Source: Pseudopyrenochaeta lycopersici
Taxonomy: Eukaryota; Ascomycota; Dothideomycetes; Pleosporales; Pseudopyrenochaetaceae
Reading direction: 5' to 3'
Length of the DNA: 64,000 nt
Assembly (NCBI GenBank): GCA_003313425.1
Contig: NHZP01000018.1
Span: forward strand, 682,001 to 746,000
Part shown: one piece after another, positions 23,501 through 34,432 of the stretch
Layout: the number at the start of each line of letters is the position of its first letter
Numbering within the stretch: position 1 is the first letter of the stretch
Program-made: the position numbers and the translations under genes
Notes under the pieces: model-generated
The model's database searches: none
Told to the model about the DNA's origin: nothing
What the model saw: only the letters and a program-made list of their open reading frames with translations

Positions 23501-26500
23501 TCCATATTCTCGGCGTGAAATAGTCGAAAGTATTCCAGTCGGAGAGATAATTGTCCAGCCAAAGGTAGGCCGATGTGGCCATTCATATCGCGAATGAGAA
23601 ATCTTACGTTGAAGTTTACATCCGTCTCCTCTTTGTCAGGTGGGGGATATTGAACGTACGGACGCATCGTTGCTCTGGTGCGTGGTTCTTTTGCCGAATT
23701 TAATTTTACCCACTCCATATACCCTTGGAGAGCAGCATTGAGTTCTTCTGTCTCAGCGACATCATCTGCTATTATCGTGAGGTCTTCGGTAAAGCTTGAG
23801 CCGACGTTCTGAACGCCTAGTATTCGAATCGTATCATTGACCCCTGGCAAAATATCGGTGATGTTGACGGCCAAAGTACTCCACTTGTCATAATCACTTA
23901 AGTGGTTGTGGCCAATGAGGGAAATGCGCAGGATGCCCTGGTGAACAGAAATAGTGGCGTGGGAACGATACACACGAAGTTTTGGTGAGGAACTGAGTGG
24001 TGATTTTCCGACTGATATATTGTAGATCACATCGGGTGTTGTCATAGATGAAGAATTCGAAGCCCCCAAGACCGCGACATCTTTCTCATCTCCTAGTTTA
24101 AGTGTATGAGATGCATCGACAAAGTTGCTCGTACCTGAGGGCTCGGAGTTTTCCACTTTAGACTCATGTACTGTATGCTCAAGTTCAGCCTCGGGGAAAC
24201 CGGCTGGTTGTAAGCGTTCTTCGATATCCAAGCTTTTGCTATCGCTAGTTGCTTCAACCTGACGCCTACGGTAATTCAGATTCTCTAGTATCACGGCTAA
24301 TTGTGCGGCATTTTGAGGAGTCAGCAGAAGATGCTGAAAAGCTGTAAAATATTCGAGCCTTTGAGATCCGACTTTGGGTGAAATTTGAATATCAACCGAG
24401 CCCTCATAGATGTTGCAAGCTCCAATAAAGCTGTCACTTATGAACCAGGACCTTGTAGAGCCCATGTCTTGAAATATGATCTCAGCGTCCCGAAACTGGA
24501 CAGTCGCTCGAATTGACCCCTCTTTGGTCAGACCACCGACTAGAACGTCTTCCATAGCACTGGCTCTTAGCTCTGCCACATCCGGGCCAGCCGTATCGGC
24601 TGTAGTATGTCTTGGCTTCGCAGAAATCTGGTTTAGATGCTCTTCATAAGGTAACAAGTATTTTGTGTAGATCTCCTTCAACGCCCTTGTTCCGTCTGAT
24701 GTCAATCTTGCGCTAAGTCCAAGTTTGCGACCAAGTTCAGTCCACCTGTGGTCTTGTGTGATGACCAGGAAGCCGCCATGAGTTTCAACGGCGTCTCTAA
24801 TCTCACGCAAGGAGACAGATTTATTGTCCACGGAAAACCGATATTGATTGACATCCCGAGGGTTCCCCTTTTCATGGTGGAAAAGAGCCAATCCATGGAA
24901 ATACCCGTAAGGATTATTGGGCGACGAAGATTTTGCATGTGTTGAGACCGGCATTCCCAGCTCAATATAGTCAGCAATAGCATCATCGAACACTCTTTTG
25001 TCAATGGATGATAGCAATTCAGAGCGACCATCTTCATCAATGCTAGACACCGAACGTGAATCGACACCATACCTTTCTTCGTCGTGCTCGTCTTCGTTCT
25101 CATTCATGTGTGAGGGCAGTGCGAACAACGATAACTCTTCATGATGTTTGCCTAAATGACGCCGCAGTGCCGTAAGAGAGGGCAATTGATGCTCACACAG
25201 CGGACATTCTGCTTCGTTAGCCATACTGTCGTGCCTTTCGCAATTTCGCAAGAAGTCTTCGATTCGTTCTTCATTGGTAAGATTGGTGTGCTGGGACGTA
25301 AGATGTGCCCGAAAATCTTCGGATGACCTGAAAGCTTGGTTGCATCCGTCGACACACTCCCACCATTTGCGATGCGCTTGAAGTTCGTGATGGAACCATT
25401 CATGTCTTGATTCGTAAGTGCGGTCGGAGATTTCGCAATCTTTGCTCGTACACACCTGCTATAATGAGCGAAAATTATGCGAAGCCATGAGATGAACTTA
25501 CATAAGGCTGCAGGTCTCTATAAACGTGCTTGTGCCAGGCATTAACTTGTCGCACAGAAGTGAGACGGAAGCAAAGCGGACATTCAAAAGGATATCCCTG
25601 TTGACCTTCTTCTGGTAGAGGTGGTGGGCGTAGCCTGGCCGCATCATTTTTTGAGGATGCATAGGACGTCTGTGACAGCACGTCTTCATAGTAATCGTTT
25701 TCGTCAAACTCAGTAGCAGAAGGATTGTTCTTCAGTAACAGCGGCAAGGATGATGCAACGGTACTCTCGATCTTTTCGGAAGGAGTGGTTAGAGTGGCGT
25801 GTGGTATTGCGAGTTCCTGTACTTGCGGATGTAGCTCCAATCCTTGACCAAGCTTTTTCCGATGCTCCTCACGGTACCGCAGATATTGTCGTCGACGCGA
25901 AATTGCTTTCCCCAGACGAACGATGAGGTACTCCTCAGCCAAAGGAAATTTTCCTCTCACATGTTCAATATCGAAGTTCTCAAAATGGGCCATGTTGATA
26001 CGAGTAGATTCTTTGAATTGATCATGTGGTGCTGGGTTTCGAATTGCCATTGAGAGCCGCATGAGGCAGGTATTGATCTCGACCATGCTGGAAGATAACT
26101 GCTCAAGTTCTGTGGTCATCGGCTCTTCAGAATGCTGAGACTTGTCATCAGACACATCTGACCCCGAATCTGAGAAATCTTCCCAAGGAGCACGCTTGCC
26201 TGTGATGATATCGACCGCATCCTGCAAGACCGACTCCAAGTTTTGCAGAAGTTCTATTACCCGGTCTCGTATATGAGATGCTTCTCGGAGCTTGTAGTCG
26301 AGGGAACCTTTATCTCTGCGATGAGCTCCAACATTTCCTGACCATAGTCTGAAGCGACCCAGCTCATCATTGATGACCCCAGGCGGTATTTTACTTTTGA
26401 TGTGCATGGAGGCCTTCACCATGTTATCGCATGCATTTTGAAAACCAATTAGGCAGCTGTTGACGTGCTTCGCGATCAAATTCTCGGGCCCTATTAGAGC

Positions 26501-26503
26501 CAT
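20555..26503 (-). CDS. Giant C2H2-ARID protein with repeated beta-rich modules (unknown function)
   Basis: Exons 25502-26503, 21817-25455 and 20555-21769 give 1951 aa from ATG 26503. Residues 1-300 resemble the helical head of fungal multi-C2H2 proteins (IAKHVNSCLIGFQNAC). C2H2-like fingers follow (about 312-440: FECPLCFR, VCTSKDCE, WWECVDGCNQAF, AECPLCEHQL). Residues about 519-608 fit an ARID DNA-binding domain (ETHGGFLVITQDHRWTELGR, LKEIYTKYLLPYEEHL). The next ~900 residues contain at least four beta-rich, PH-like stretches, several with a W-x-[MIF]-[RS] turn (SSRWTMRYAD, LQWHMRYSS). The end (TELMKRRGWENLPKEAR, YSVDRKWDLL) resembles the formin GTPase-binding domain. Intron 1 (25456-25501) is clear; intron 2 (21770-21816, GTACCA...GACAG) is needed to join two frames and is weaker. 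Divergent from the DUF7580 gene. Function unknown. Confidence 0.75.
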
Positions 26504-26797
26504 GCTTTGTGAGGGGGTGAATCCCTTCAAGTATAACTTCAGATAGAACAGTGAAAAAGTATGGACGACTCTAGTAAGGTGAAGCTTGAATCCGATGACG
26601 CGAATTACGATGGAAATTGGAAGCTGGGGGCCAACTCTGCGGGATGCAGCGCACGTGCTCATGTACAACTCAGCCGCAGGCTTACTTCAACCATACGATG
26701 GCAGCGGTCTGCGCTGAAGGACAGACGAATTACATTCTTTCAAAAGTTTCAATCACATTGCTAGATACAACGCCAACTTGGTGGCTTATCGCTTGCG
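26504..26797. promoter_or_regulatory. Short bidirectional promoter
   Basis: 294 bp separate the starts of the giant C2H2-ARID gene (minus) and the DUF7580-type gene (plus), so both are probably driven from shared sequence. No clear TATA element in either direction. Confidence 0.55.
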
Positions 26798-28639
26798 ATG
26801 TCAGGGCTCGAGGTCGCTGGGGTCGTCCTCGGCGCGTTGCCACTCGTCATATCCGCCTTGGAGCACTATGCAAACGGCATCAACACAGCGAAGCGTTTCT
26901 GGCGCTATAAAACCGAAGTGCGGTCACTGATTTTACAGATAAATACGGAACGGGGTATCTTTATTAATACCGTTGAGCAGCTGCTTACTGGCATCGTCGG
27001 GATTGAGCAAATGACGGATTTCTTGTCCAGCCCTGGAGGCAAGATATGGCGGGAAGCGGGAATTGAATTGAAGTTGAAAGATAGGCTAAGGGGTGCGTAC
27101 GATATATATCTCGACAACGTGAGAGGAATGGAGAGGTCGTTGCAAAAAATGATGGAGAAGCTAGCGCTGAACCCTGACGGAAAAGTACGTCCGCCTACTA
27201 GTTCTTCCTGAGCACAGTCGAGCTTGGGCATCGTCATGCTCGTTCCATATCTCGTTGCTACAACTTACTGACAACTAGAGCAGCCTCAATTCACCGACCC
27301 CAGTCTGTTCAAGCAGGAATACAAGAGGCTGAAATTCAGCTTAAGCAAGTCCGAGTACGCGGAACAGCTTGGTGAACTTAAAAGCTTCAACCAGGCATTG
27401 ACACGCCTCACTAAGCAATCTCTGGAGCTGGAACCATCCAGGGCTGAAATCAAGGCTCGTTCCTGCCCAAACTTTAGCGCTTTGCAGAGCTATGCAAGGA
27501 CATTGTTCGATACCCTACGCTCAGGGATACAGTGCAATTGTGATGGCCACGCAGTCAAGCTCAGGCTAGAAAGCAGGAGTCAGAGAGTAGAAAAGGAGGA
27601 AGAGCTACTGGAGCACACGCCTTTTCGTGTTATTTTTACGTCCGCAACAGATGCTAGCTCACGACTCTCAAACCCCTATTTATGGAACTGGAGAGAAGCG
27701 GATATTCGGTGCTTAGTAGAGAAGCCGAAGCGAACATCCCTTCCGCTGCGTTCTGATGAGGCTGGCTCCCCACAGAGTTCCACACGGCGAGTAAGATTTA
27801 ATCAGGTGCAAATAGAGCAAAGCAACAGCAGTACGACGGTAACTGTCATGGAGCGACAGATCACATCGACCACTTTATCCACGCCCGAGCAAATACAAGA
27901 CCTGTGCAGGACAATATCATTATTACATCAACCACAGCGAGATCTGTGCATTGGCTATTTGACAGACAGCGTCAAGCGGAAATATGGCATCTACCCGCTT
28001 GAACCACCAGTCGGCTGCGACCAGCAGCAATGGATGGCATACTCCCTGCGACAAGTGCTCACCAGGCGTGCAAATATTAAACGGCGCTTGACGAAGCACG
28101 ACAAGCTTCGAGTAGCAGTGAATCTTGCATCGAGCGTACTACAGCTATATAAGACGCCATGGCTCGATGAGGAGTGGAGCGACAATGACGTATACTTTAT
28201 TCATAGGCCAGGCATCTCTCCCGCCAACGTCTTTGAGCATCCTTTCGTGTACCGCAAAATCTCGTCGAAGCCCGCACATCAAACGGCTAGTGCTCAGCGA
28301 GCACCTTGTCGAGTAATCCGCAACCGGACGTTGTTCACACTCGGCATTCTGCTCATTGAGCTCTTGTACGGAAAGTCAATCGAAGAGCTTCAATGTCCGC
28401 GCGATCTCGACTGCGAGGGCACACCAGGCGTTGCTTGGTGCACCGCTGAGAGGCTCATCGAGGACGAAATTGAATATGAAGCAGGTCCGCGTTATCTAGA
28501 CGCGGTTAGGCGATGCATACGGTGCGACTTCAACAGAAAAGATTCAAGTCTCGACGATGAGGACTTCCAACGGGCGGTATTCGAGGGCGTTGTGGCACCG
28601 CTGGAAAAGACTCTGCAGCAGTTCACTAGCCTCGACTGA
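26798..28639 (+). CDS. DUF7580-type fungal protein (pseudokinase-like C-terminus)
   Basis: Exons 26798-27184 and 27284-28639 (intron 27185-27283, GTACGT...GAGCAG, 99 bp) give 580 aa. The head begins with a short hydrophobic stretch (VAGVVLGALPLVISALEHY) and helices (INTAKRFWRYKTEVRSLI), the usual opening of fungal DUF7580 proteins. A middle region contains FKQEYKRLKFSLSKSEYAEQL. The C-terminal half has LAVNLASSVLQLYKTPWL, NDVYFIHRP and TLFTLGILLIELLYGKSIEE, which look like a degenerate protein-kinase C-lobe without HRD or DFG. The domain is common in expanded, variable fungal families; roles in signalling or self/non-self responses are only suspected. The acceptor at 27283 is set by frame. 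Head-to-head with the C2H2-ARID gene. Confidence 0.85.
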
Positions 28640-29683
28640 ATGTCGCATCTTGCCTCATCTTGATAACCTCGTAGCCCTGAATGAGAACTACATCGCGAGC
28701 CGATGGTATGCATATGTACAAGCGGAGATCTAAGGAGGATGATGGTTCCCTCAGGAATATGGCCAGCCAAGGGGCTAAGGGATAATTGCAGGATCTCATG
28801 CGCGTAATTTCTCCGCGACAGGCGATGCGATTTGTGGAGCAGGGCTTCGAGCAGCCGCATAACTGCACATGTACAAACCTTTTTGGAGCTTTACTCGCGA
28901 ATCTCGAAATAGCAACCGGTACCCAATGCGGGCCCATGTAGCTTGGTCTGCTCAAGCTACGTGATGCCCGGGCCGTGATTGGGCTGCCGCGTGCTCTCTT
29001 TGTTCGGCGAGAGTGACGCCGGAGGTGGGCGGATTGGCGTCGCTAGCCCAAAAGGCGCGCCCAAATTCAGGGTCTGTTTAGGGGCTTGGCAGCCGTCAGT
29101 CACGGGCACCAGGGATTCCTGGACCGGCGGCGGAAGGCGGTGGAGTGCGCACGTATATCAGCAATAATAATCACCCTTCATGTCATCAGCTATATGGCGG
29201 TATAGTGGGTTGTGTCACCAGGGACCTGGTTATTTGCATGCTGTACGCGCCTTTGTTGTGGTGCTTGGGTGCTGGGCCCCCTTATCGCTGTGGTTCGCGA
29301 GTGCCCCGGATTCGATAGCGGCGAGCGCGGCAGGTACCAACGCTCCTCAAGTCGCAGTGCAGCTCCATCGCCGGCTTCACATGCGGCCTGCTTCACTGCT
29401 GTGACTCGCCCAGCGGCAGCAGCACGAGACCTCGCACGCCGTCCGTCGCCTCCCTTTTGTGACGTGCGCTCCTCTAAACAAATTGGCGCCCTGCGGCCAG
29501 TGATCGCGCGCCGATATTCACTTTCCGGCGGCTGAAACGCTGCAAGGTGCAACCTGCGTCCAGCGGTTGGGACACGGCCCAAGCAGCAAGACCCCCAGAC
29601 AGACCGCGTCCCCCTGCGTGCCTGGCTCCACCTCGGACTCTGCTATCCCAGCGCCAGACTATGTATTCTCGCAGACCGCCGCC
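28640..29683. other. Intergenic region and long leader
   Basis: 1.04 kb, GC-rich from about 28970 to 29680. The frame of the downstream gene runs upstream to 29567 but has no ATG before 29684. No other gene supported. Confidence 0.45.
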
Positions 29684-30901
29684 ATGAGCCCCAACGTGCC
29701 CTTCTCGCCCGCTGCAGCGAAGGAAACCGAGCAGCACCACCATCTCGTTCCGCGGCTAAAGGCCATGTCCACCTCGACTGCCCGCTCAGGCTCCACGACT
29801 CCTCCAAGCCCGAAGACGGCCTCGACCCCTCCAACTGCACCAGCCGACACAGACGCCTCCCCCAACACCAGCTACCGAGTCCAACCCACTGAGAGCATCC
29901 CAGCCAACACCGGAACTATGGGAGAGGCCAACACCCTCGCCGGCCAGCCGAGCAGCGCCCCAGACGACAGCATGGCCTCAAGGCGGCCGTCGACACCTCG
30001 TGCACAGACAGATCCCTCGCCAGAAACTGTCCCTACCTTCCACCCACAACCCCGAAACCGATCACCCTACGCACGATCTCACCTACGCTCGCAGAGCGCC
30101 TCCAGCTCGCTCAGTGCACCCTTGATGACACGAGCCCACTCACTACCCACCGTGATGCACCCTATCGGGCTCCTCTCCCTCTCACCATCTCCCACACCGC
30201 TGGTCAGGCCCTCGTCTCCTCTGCGCTCCCCCAAGCGAACTCGCAGTCCGCGGGCACTCGATCCCCGACCTCTGGCAGCCAGTCCTCACGAGCGATATGG
30301 CACGGGCATTCGCCCAACCTCGATCGGTTCTTTCGACGGAGCCCCCAGCGTATGCGACATATCCGAAGACGCCGAGCTGGAACTCACACCCCGAGCGGGC
30401 ACCGGCGTGTCTAGCTTATACAGCAGCACAGGCTCCCTGTCCAGGCGACGACGACCAGCTTCACCGCTCTATCAGGTCTCTGTAGGCTTTGCGGGACAGT
30501 CCACCAGTACCCCAACTGTCAGCACGCCAACTTCTGCTGCCTCTTCGCCTCTTCTCACACCTACCAAGTTCAACGAGCATTACCCGGCTTCGCTTACCTC
30601 CTCTTCCATTCCGTCTACGCCAACCTCGATGCGCTCGCGAAGCCCCTCCATTTCGTCGCTAGAAACCATTGAAGACAGCCCCGACGCGGAAGAGGAGGCG
30701 ATTGAGGAGGACCGTATTGCTAGACTCAAGGCCGCAGCTGACCGTGAAGACGGCGGCGAGCAGAGAAGATCTAGCTTGGATGTGCCAGAGGGCCGTGGCC
30801 GCAGTCTCGGCTTCGGCAAGCGAGACTCGAGGAAGAGATGGAGCGTCTGTGGTGCTGAAAGGCGCCAAGACCTCGACCTCGAGACGATTTGGGAAGACTG
30901 A
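29684..30901 (+). CDS. Ser/Pro-rich basic protein, conserved in filamentous fungi
   Basis: Single-exon 405-aa ORF from ATG 29684. Ser, Pro and Thr dominate; there are many SP/TP sites (likely kinase targets) and Arg patches (SPKRTRSPR, SRRRRPASPL), so it is probably disordered and phosphorylated. The C-terminus is better ordered: an acidic coiled segment (DSPDAEEEAIEEDRIARLKA) and then a motif with RKRWSVCGAERRQDLDLETI, ending WED. I recall this ending from proteins listed as 'basic proline-rich' in Pezizomycotina, with no known function. Codon use is strongly C-ended and reading is uninterrupted, supporting a real gene despite low complexity. Confidence 0.75.
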   Translation: MSPNVPFSPAAAKETEQHHHLVPRLKAMSTSTARSGSTTPPSPKTASTPPTAPADTDASPNTSYRVQPTESIPANTGTMGEANTLAGQPSSAPDDSMASRRPSTPRAQTDPSPETVPTFHPQPRNRSPYARSHLRSQSASSSLSAPLMTRAHSLPTVMHPIGLLSLSPSPTPLVRPSSPLRSPKRTRSPRALDPRPLAASPHERYGTGIRPTSIGSFDGAPSVCDISEDAELELTPRAGTGVSSLYSSTGSLSRRRRPASPLYQVSVGFAGQSTSTPTVSTPTSAASSPLLTPTKFNEHYPASLTSSSIPSTPTSMRSRSPSISSLETIEDSPDAEEEAIEEDRIARLKAAADREDGGEQRRSSLDVPEGRGRSLGFGKRDSRKRWSVCGAERRQDLDLETIWED

Positions 30902-31594
30902 TTCCCAGTCCATCAGACCATAACGGAAACCCGACAGCTCTAAACATTCTTTCTCTTTGCACTACTGCATATACGGCGTTTGGGCTCTAGCAGGCTTTGT
31001 CCTGCGCTTCTGCTAATGGGAGGTTCAGCGAGCTTTTGTTTTTTGTTTAACATTTTTCCCACTTGCAACAATCAAGTTCCAGCAAGACAGCATTCTTGCG
31101 AACACTGATTAAGGGGAGTCATGGTCTTCGATCCACGCACATGGTACGATACATTTCACGATTAATTACGTCGTCAACAACATGATACCCTCCAACACGG
31201 AGCTTTGAATTTGTACAACAGCAAACAAGGCTGTATATCACTCTAGCTATGAGTCAATACGTCTTACAATTACCAAATTTTTGAAAGCACTTTTCTGCCT
31301 TGACAGTGACGATGTGAAGTTTGCGGCGTTTCTTGCCACTTTAGAATAAACTATTGCTGCATGTGGTAGTCGTAACAGTTGGCCAATCACACACACCCTC
31401 CCTCTGACATCACATCCCTGAAGGCTCATCGAAAGCCACCATGGTGGGGTCGAATGCGACAGCCCCTCAAGCAGAATTGTGCCCAACGAACCTTGGAATG
31501 ATTATATATCAACCATCCGCTCTTTGTCTATAAATTTTTGCTTTCCATAGACCTCTTCCCTTTTCACCTCTAAATTGAATCACAAACGCTCAAG
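30902..31594. other. Intergenic region upstream of the Gfo/Idh/MocA gene
   Basis: 693 bp. TATAAAT at 31529-31535 lies 60 bp upstream of ATG 31595 and is followed by a pyrimidine-rich leader. Nothing else seen. Confidence 0.5.
31529..31535 (+). promoter_or_regulatory. TATA box of the Gfo/Idh/MocA oxidoreductase gene
   Basis: TATAAAT on the sense strand 60 bp before the start codon, with a CT-rich stretch between. Confidence 0.55.
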
Positions 31595-32593
31595 ATGATC
31601 AACTTCGGCATCATCGGCACCAACTGGATCACGCATTCCTATGTCGAAGCAGCGCACGCGACAGGAAAATGGAATCTCGCCGCCGTATACTCCAGGAAAG
31701 AAGATACGGCGAAAGAGTTCGCTTCAAAGTATGAAGGCAAGCAGATTGCCACGTACACCGACCTCGATGCTTTTGGAAAAGACTCAAACATCTCGACTGT
31801 GTACATTGCCAGTCCAAATATCCTGCACTATGAGCAAGCCAAGCTCATGCTATCAGCTGGCAAGAATGTTATACTTGAAAAGCCATGTTGCAGTACTGTT
31901 GAAGAGCTAGATGACCTCTTCAAAACAGCAAAGGAGAAGGGCGTCATTCTCATCGAAGCATTCCGCCACATCCAAGAGGCCAACTTCAAAATCCTCAAAC
32001 AACAAATCTCAACCCTTGGCCCCATCTACGGCGCTTCCATCACATATGCGCAGTACTCTTCTCGCTACGAGAAAGTGCTCGCAGGCGAAGTGCCAAACAT
32101 TTTCAACCTGGAAATGGGCGGCGGCGCCCTGGTCGATCTCGGCGTGTACTGCGTCGCCGCAGCCATAGACCTCTTCGGTGCCCCCACCGACGCGCAATAC
32201 TGGCCTGTGAAGATCGCGACCGGTGCAGACGGCGGAGGCCGAATCATCCTCGCATATCCCACCTTCACAGTGCACCTGTGCCATTCGAAAATCTACAACT
32301 CGGACGCGCCGTCGGAAATCTACGGCGAGAAGGGTACGCTCGTTGTCCCGACGATTACTGACGTTGAGAAGGTTACGTTCTGGGATCCCAAGAAGAAGAC
32401 CAGGGAGGATGTAGAGGGGCTGAGCAAGCCCGAGGAGTTGAATCTCAAGGAGGAAGCGTTGGAGTTTGCGCGCATCATCGACGAGAGGGATGAGAAGGCG
32501 CTGAAGAGGCACGAGCAACATAGCCGAGATGTACTGAAGGTGCTGGAGAAGGTCAGACATGACAATGGCCTGCTGTTTAAGGGTGGAAAGTAG
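31595..32593 (+). CDS. Gfo/Idh/MocA family NAD(P)-dependent oxidoreductase
   Basis: Single-exon 332-aa protein. The N-terminal Rossmann fold starts FGIIGTNWITHSYVEA, followed by STVYIASPNILHYEQA and the NVILEKPCCSTVEEL loop; the EKP lysine is the family's cofactor/substrate residue. The second half is the alpha/beta domain (EAFRHIQEANFK, GGGALVDLGVYCVAA, the latter carrying catalytic-site Asp). These enzymes oxidise or reduce sugars, inositols or dihydrodiols; the closest pattern is the dimeric dihydrodiol/xylose dehydrogenase-like group, but substrate cannot be set from sequence. Length is normal and no secretion signal is present, so it is cytosolic. No neighbour suggests a pathway. Confidence 0.9.
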   Translation: MINFGIIGTNWITHSYVEAAHATGKWNLAAVYSRKEDTAKEFASKYEGKQIATYTDLDAFGKDSNISTVYIASPNILHYEQAKLMLSAGKNVILEKPCCSTVEELDDLFKTAKEKGVILIEAFRHIQEANFKILKQQISTLGPIYGASITYAQYSSRYEKVLAGEVPNIFNLEMGGGALVDLGVYCVAAAIDLFGAPTDAQYWPVKIATGADGGGRIILAYPTFTVHLCHSKIYNSDAPSEIYGEKGTLVVPTITDVEKVTFWDPKKKTREDVEGLSKPEELNLKEEALEFARIIDERDEKALKRHEQHSRDVLKVLEKVRHDNGLLFKGGK

Positions 32594-33522
32594 ATGCGTG
32601 TATGACAGAATATGTGAAATGGTAATGCAATGTCGATGATATTCTTCAAATTAACATTGGTACTAGCCATACTCTTCAAGCCCGCGTGGATACATCAAAA
32701 CAGCTATGTATTAATCGTGATCACTACTCTCTAGCTCCATGCCCTCCATTCTGCACCACTGTATCGTTAAACCACAGAATCTTCCTTCCCCAATAAAACA
32801 AAACTACCTCACACACCAAACGTCCCTCGATCTTCCCACAGCATTTGGAGCGGTATGCATAGCTCCGGCAGCTTCGTTATCTTGATCAACTCGAATGTCC
32901 GTCGTCAGTATAAGGTGTTCTATCTCTCATCAAGTGACAGAGTTGACAGGTTAATGCGACGCATCTGTTTTGCTGCTCCAACGGCTATCGATTCTGGTGG
33001 TGGTGTCTCGTATTAGAAAGGCCATCGATGACCGGCAAATGCTCTTTCGACCATGCTCATCTTCAAGTTTATTGGTTGAGAACGAATGTGTGTACGGTCT
33101 GGTAGGGCATGAGCTTACACTGCCGTTTGTCGCAGCTTTTGTGACCTCACTGGCAGAGCTATCTGTCAGAAGGTAGGTCACATACACAGTGGGGAATTCC
33201 CGAAACCAATGCAATTCGTTTTCATGCGCAAAGAAAAATTGATGTGACCCTAGAATACACGCCATCAAATGGATCGCCAATTGCTCGTTCAACCAGTTCC
33301 ATTATTTACCACCCTCTCAATCTCCTCATTCCTTTCGAAATCTCTTCCCGCTGTCCGTCCATCTCAAAAATACACGAAGGTAGACGTACAAAATGCCGCG
33401 CATGCTTTCATGAGCGTCATCTGGGTTAAAGCCGCGTCGTATGTGTCGATGCCAATCCATACTAATGCTTTCTGTTGCAGGTGTACATTGTCGCGGACTG
33501 CAATCTTTGGAGATGCAGGTTC
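32594..33522. other. Convergent intergenic region
   Basis: 929 bp between the oxidoreductase stop and the VMA3 stop. Frames at 32951-33292 have no support. No repeat seen. Confidence 0.45.
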
Positions 33523-34432
33523 TTAGCAAGAGTCCTCACCGGCCTTTGAGTTCATGAGCAGAGCAACAATAAGACCGTAGAGACCTGAGCGTTGCGTTAG
33601 CATAGTTTTCCCAATAATCTCGTGCAAGTTGAACGTACCCAAGACTTCAGCGAAAATGAGGATCAAGATCATTCCAACGAACAGCCTGGGCTGTTGAGCG
33701 GTTCCTCGTACACCAGCATCACCAACAATGCCAATGGCGAAACCAGCGGCCATACCCGACAAACCGACGGCGAGACCTGCACCGAGCTGGATGAAGTTGG
33801 CGAACAGCGAAGAGTCCTGTTTCAGACCGTTCGAAATCAGGACGGACACGACGAGACCGTAGATACCGATAATACCCGCCATGACGACGGGAATAATATC
33901 TACATGTTGTCAGATGGAGCTCTGCAGCGGAACATGGTGCTATTGAGAAGCTCAGGGCTACCATGTAGGCGATGCGGGCGACGTACTTTTGACGATCAAG
34001 TCGGGGCGGAGGACACCCATGGCAGAGACACCGACACCTGCCTTGGCAGTGCCGTAGGCGGCGCCGAAACACGCGAAGACGATGGCTGACGTGCAGCCCA
34101 TCGCGCCGAAAAAGGGCTATATCATTATCAATATGCGTTCCTTATTCCACATGTTGTGATGGTCTATGCATCGAGGGACGATGGCACTAGCGGATCGTCG
34201 CAATGCTGACCACGTAGGGAGGCGAAGCGAAGGTGTGTACTCGGAGACTTACAGCATAGACGGGGCTGCATCAATTATGTTAGCACATATTCGTTGTCTG
34301 CTGCGAGGTAGAGGCTCCTCCAATGCCATGAGGATAGCTGCAAGCTCGAGCTTATCTCCAAGAGGCAAGCTGGAGCTGGCTACGACAAGGACATGGGAGC
34401 TCTGCATGCACTCACCAGAGTTCTGAAACCAT
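33523..34432 (-). CDS. VMA3: V-type ATPase proteolipid subunit c
   Basis: Five exons, 34416-34432 (17 nt), 34253-34265 (13 nt), 33987-34116, 33639-33899 and 33523-33584, give 160 aa starting MVSELCPVYAPFFGAMG, the normal length for this subunit. It forms the membrane rotor ring that carries protons into vacuoles. Four transmembrane helices are visible; the proton-carrying Glu138 lies in [12 protein letters not shown] of helix 4. The last intron (33585-33638) is 54 bp, in frame and stop-free, and interrupts that motif; without splicing 18 extra residues would sit directly after the key Glu. Two tiny 5' exons are separated by introns of 150 and 136 bp, long for this genome. All joins restore invariant family sequence. 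Confidence 0.97.
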
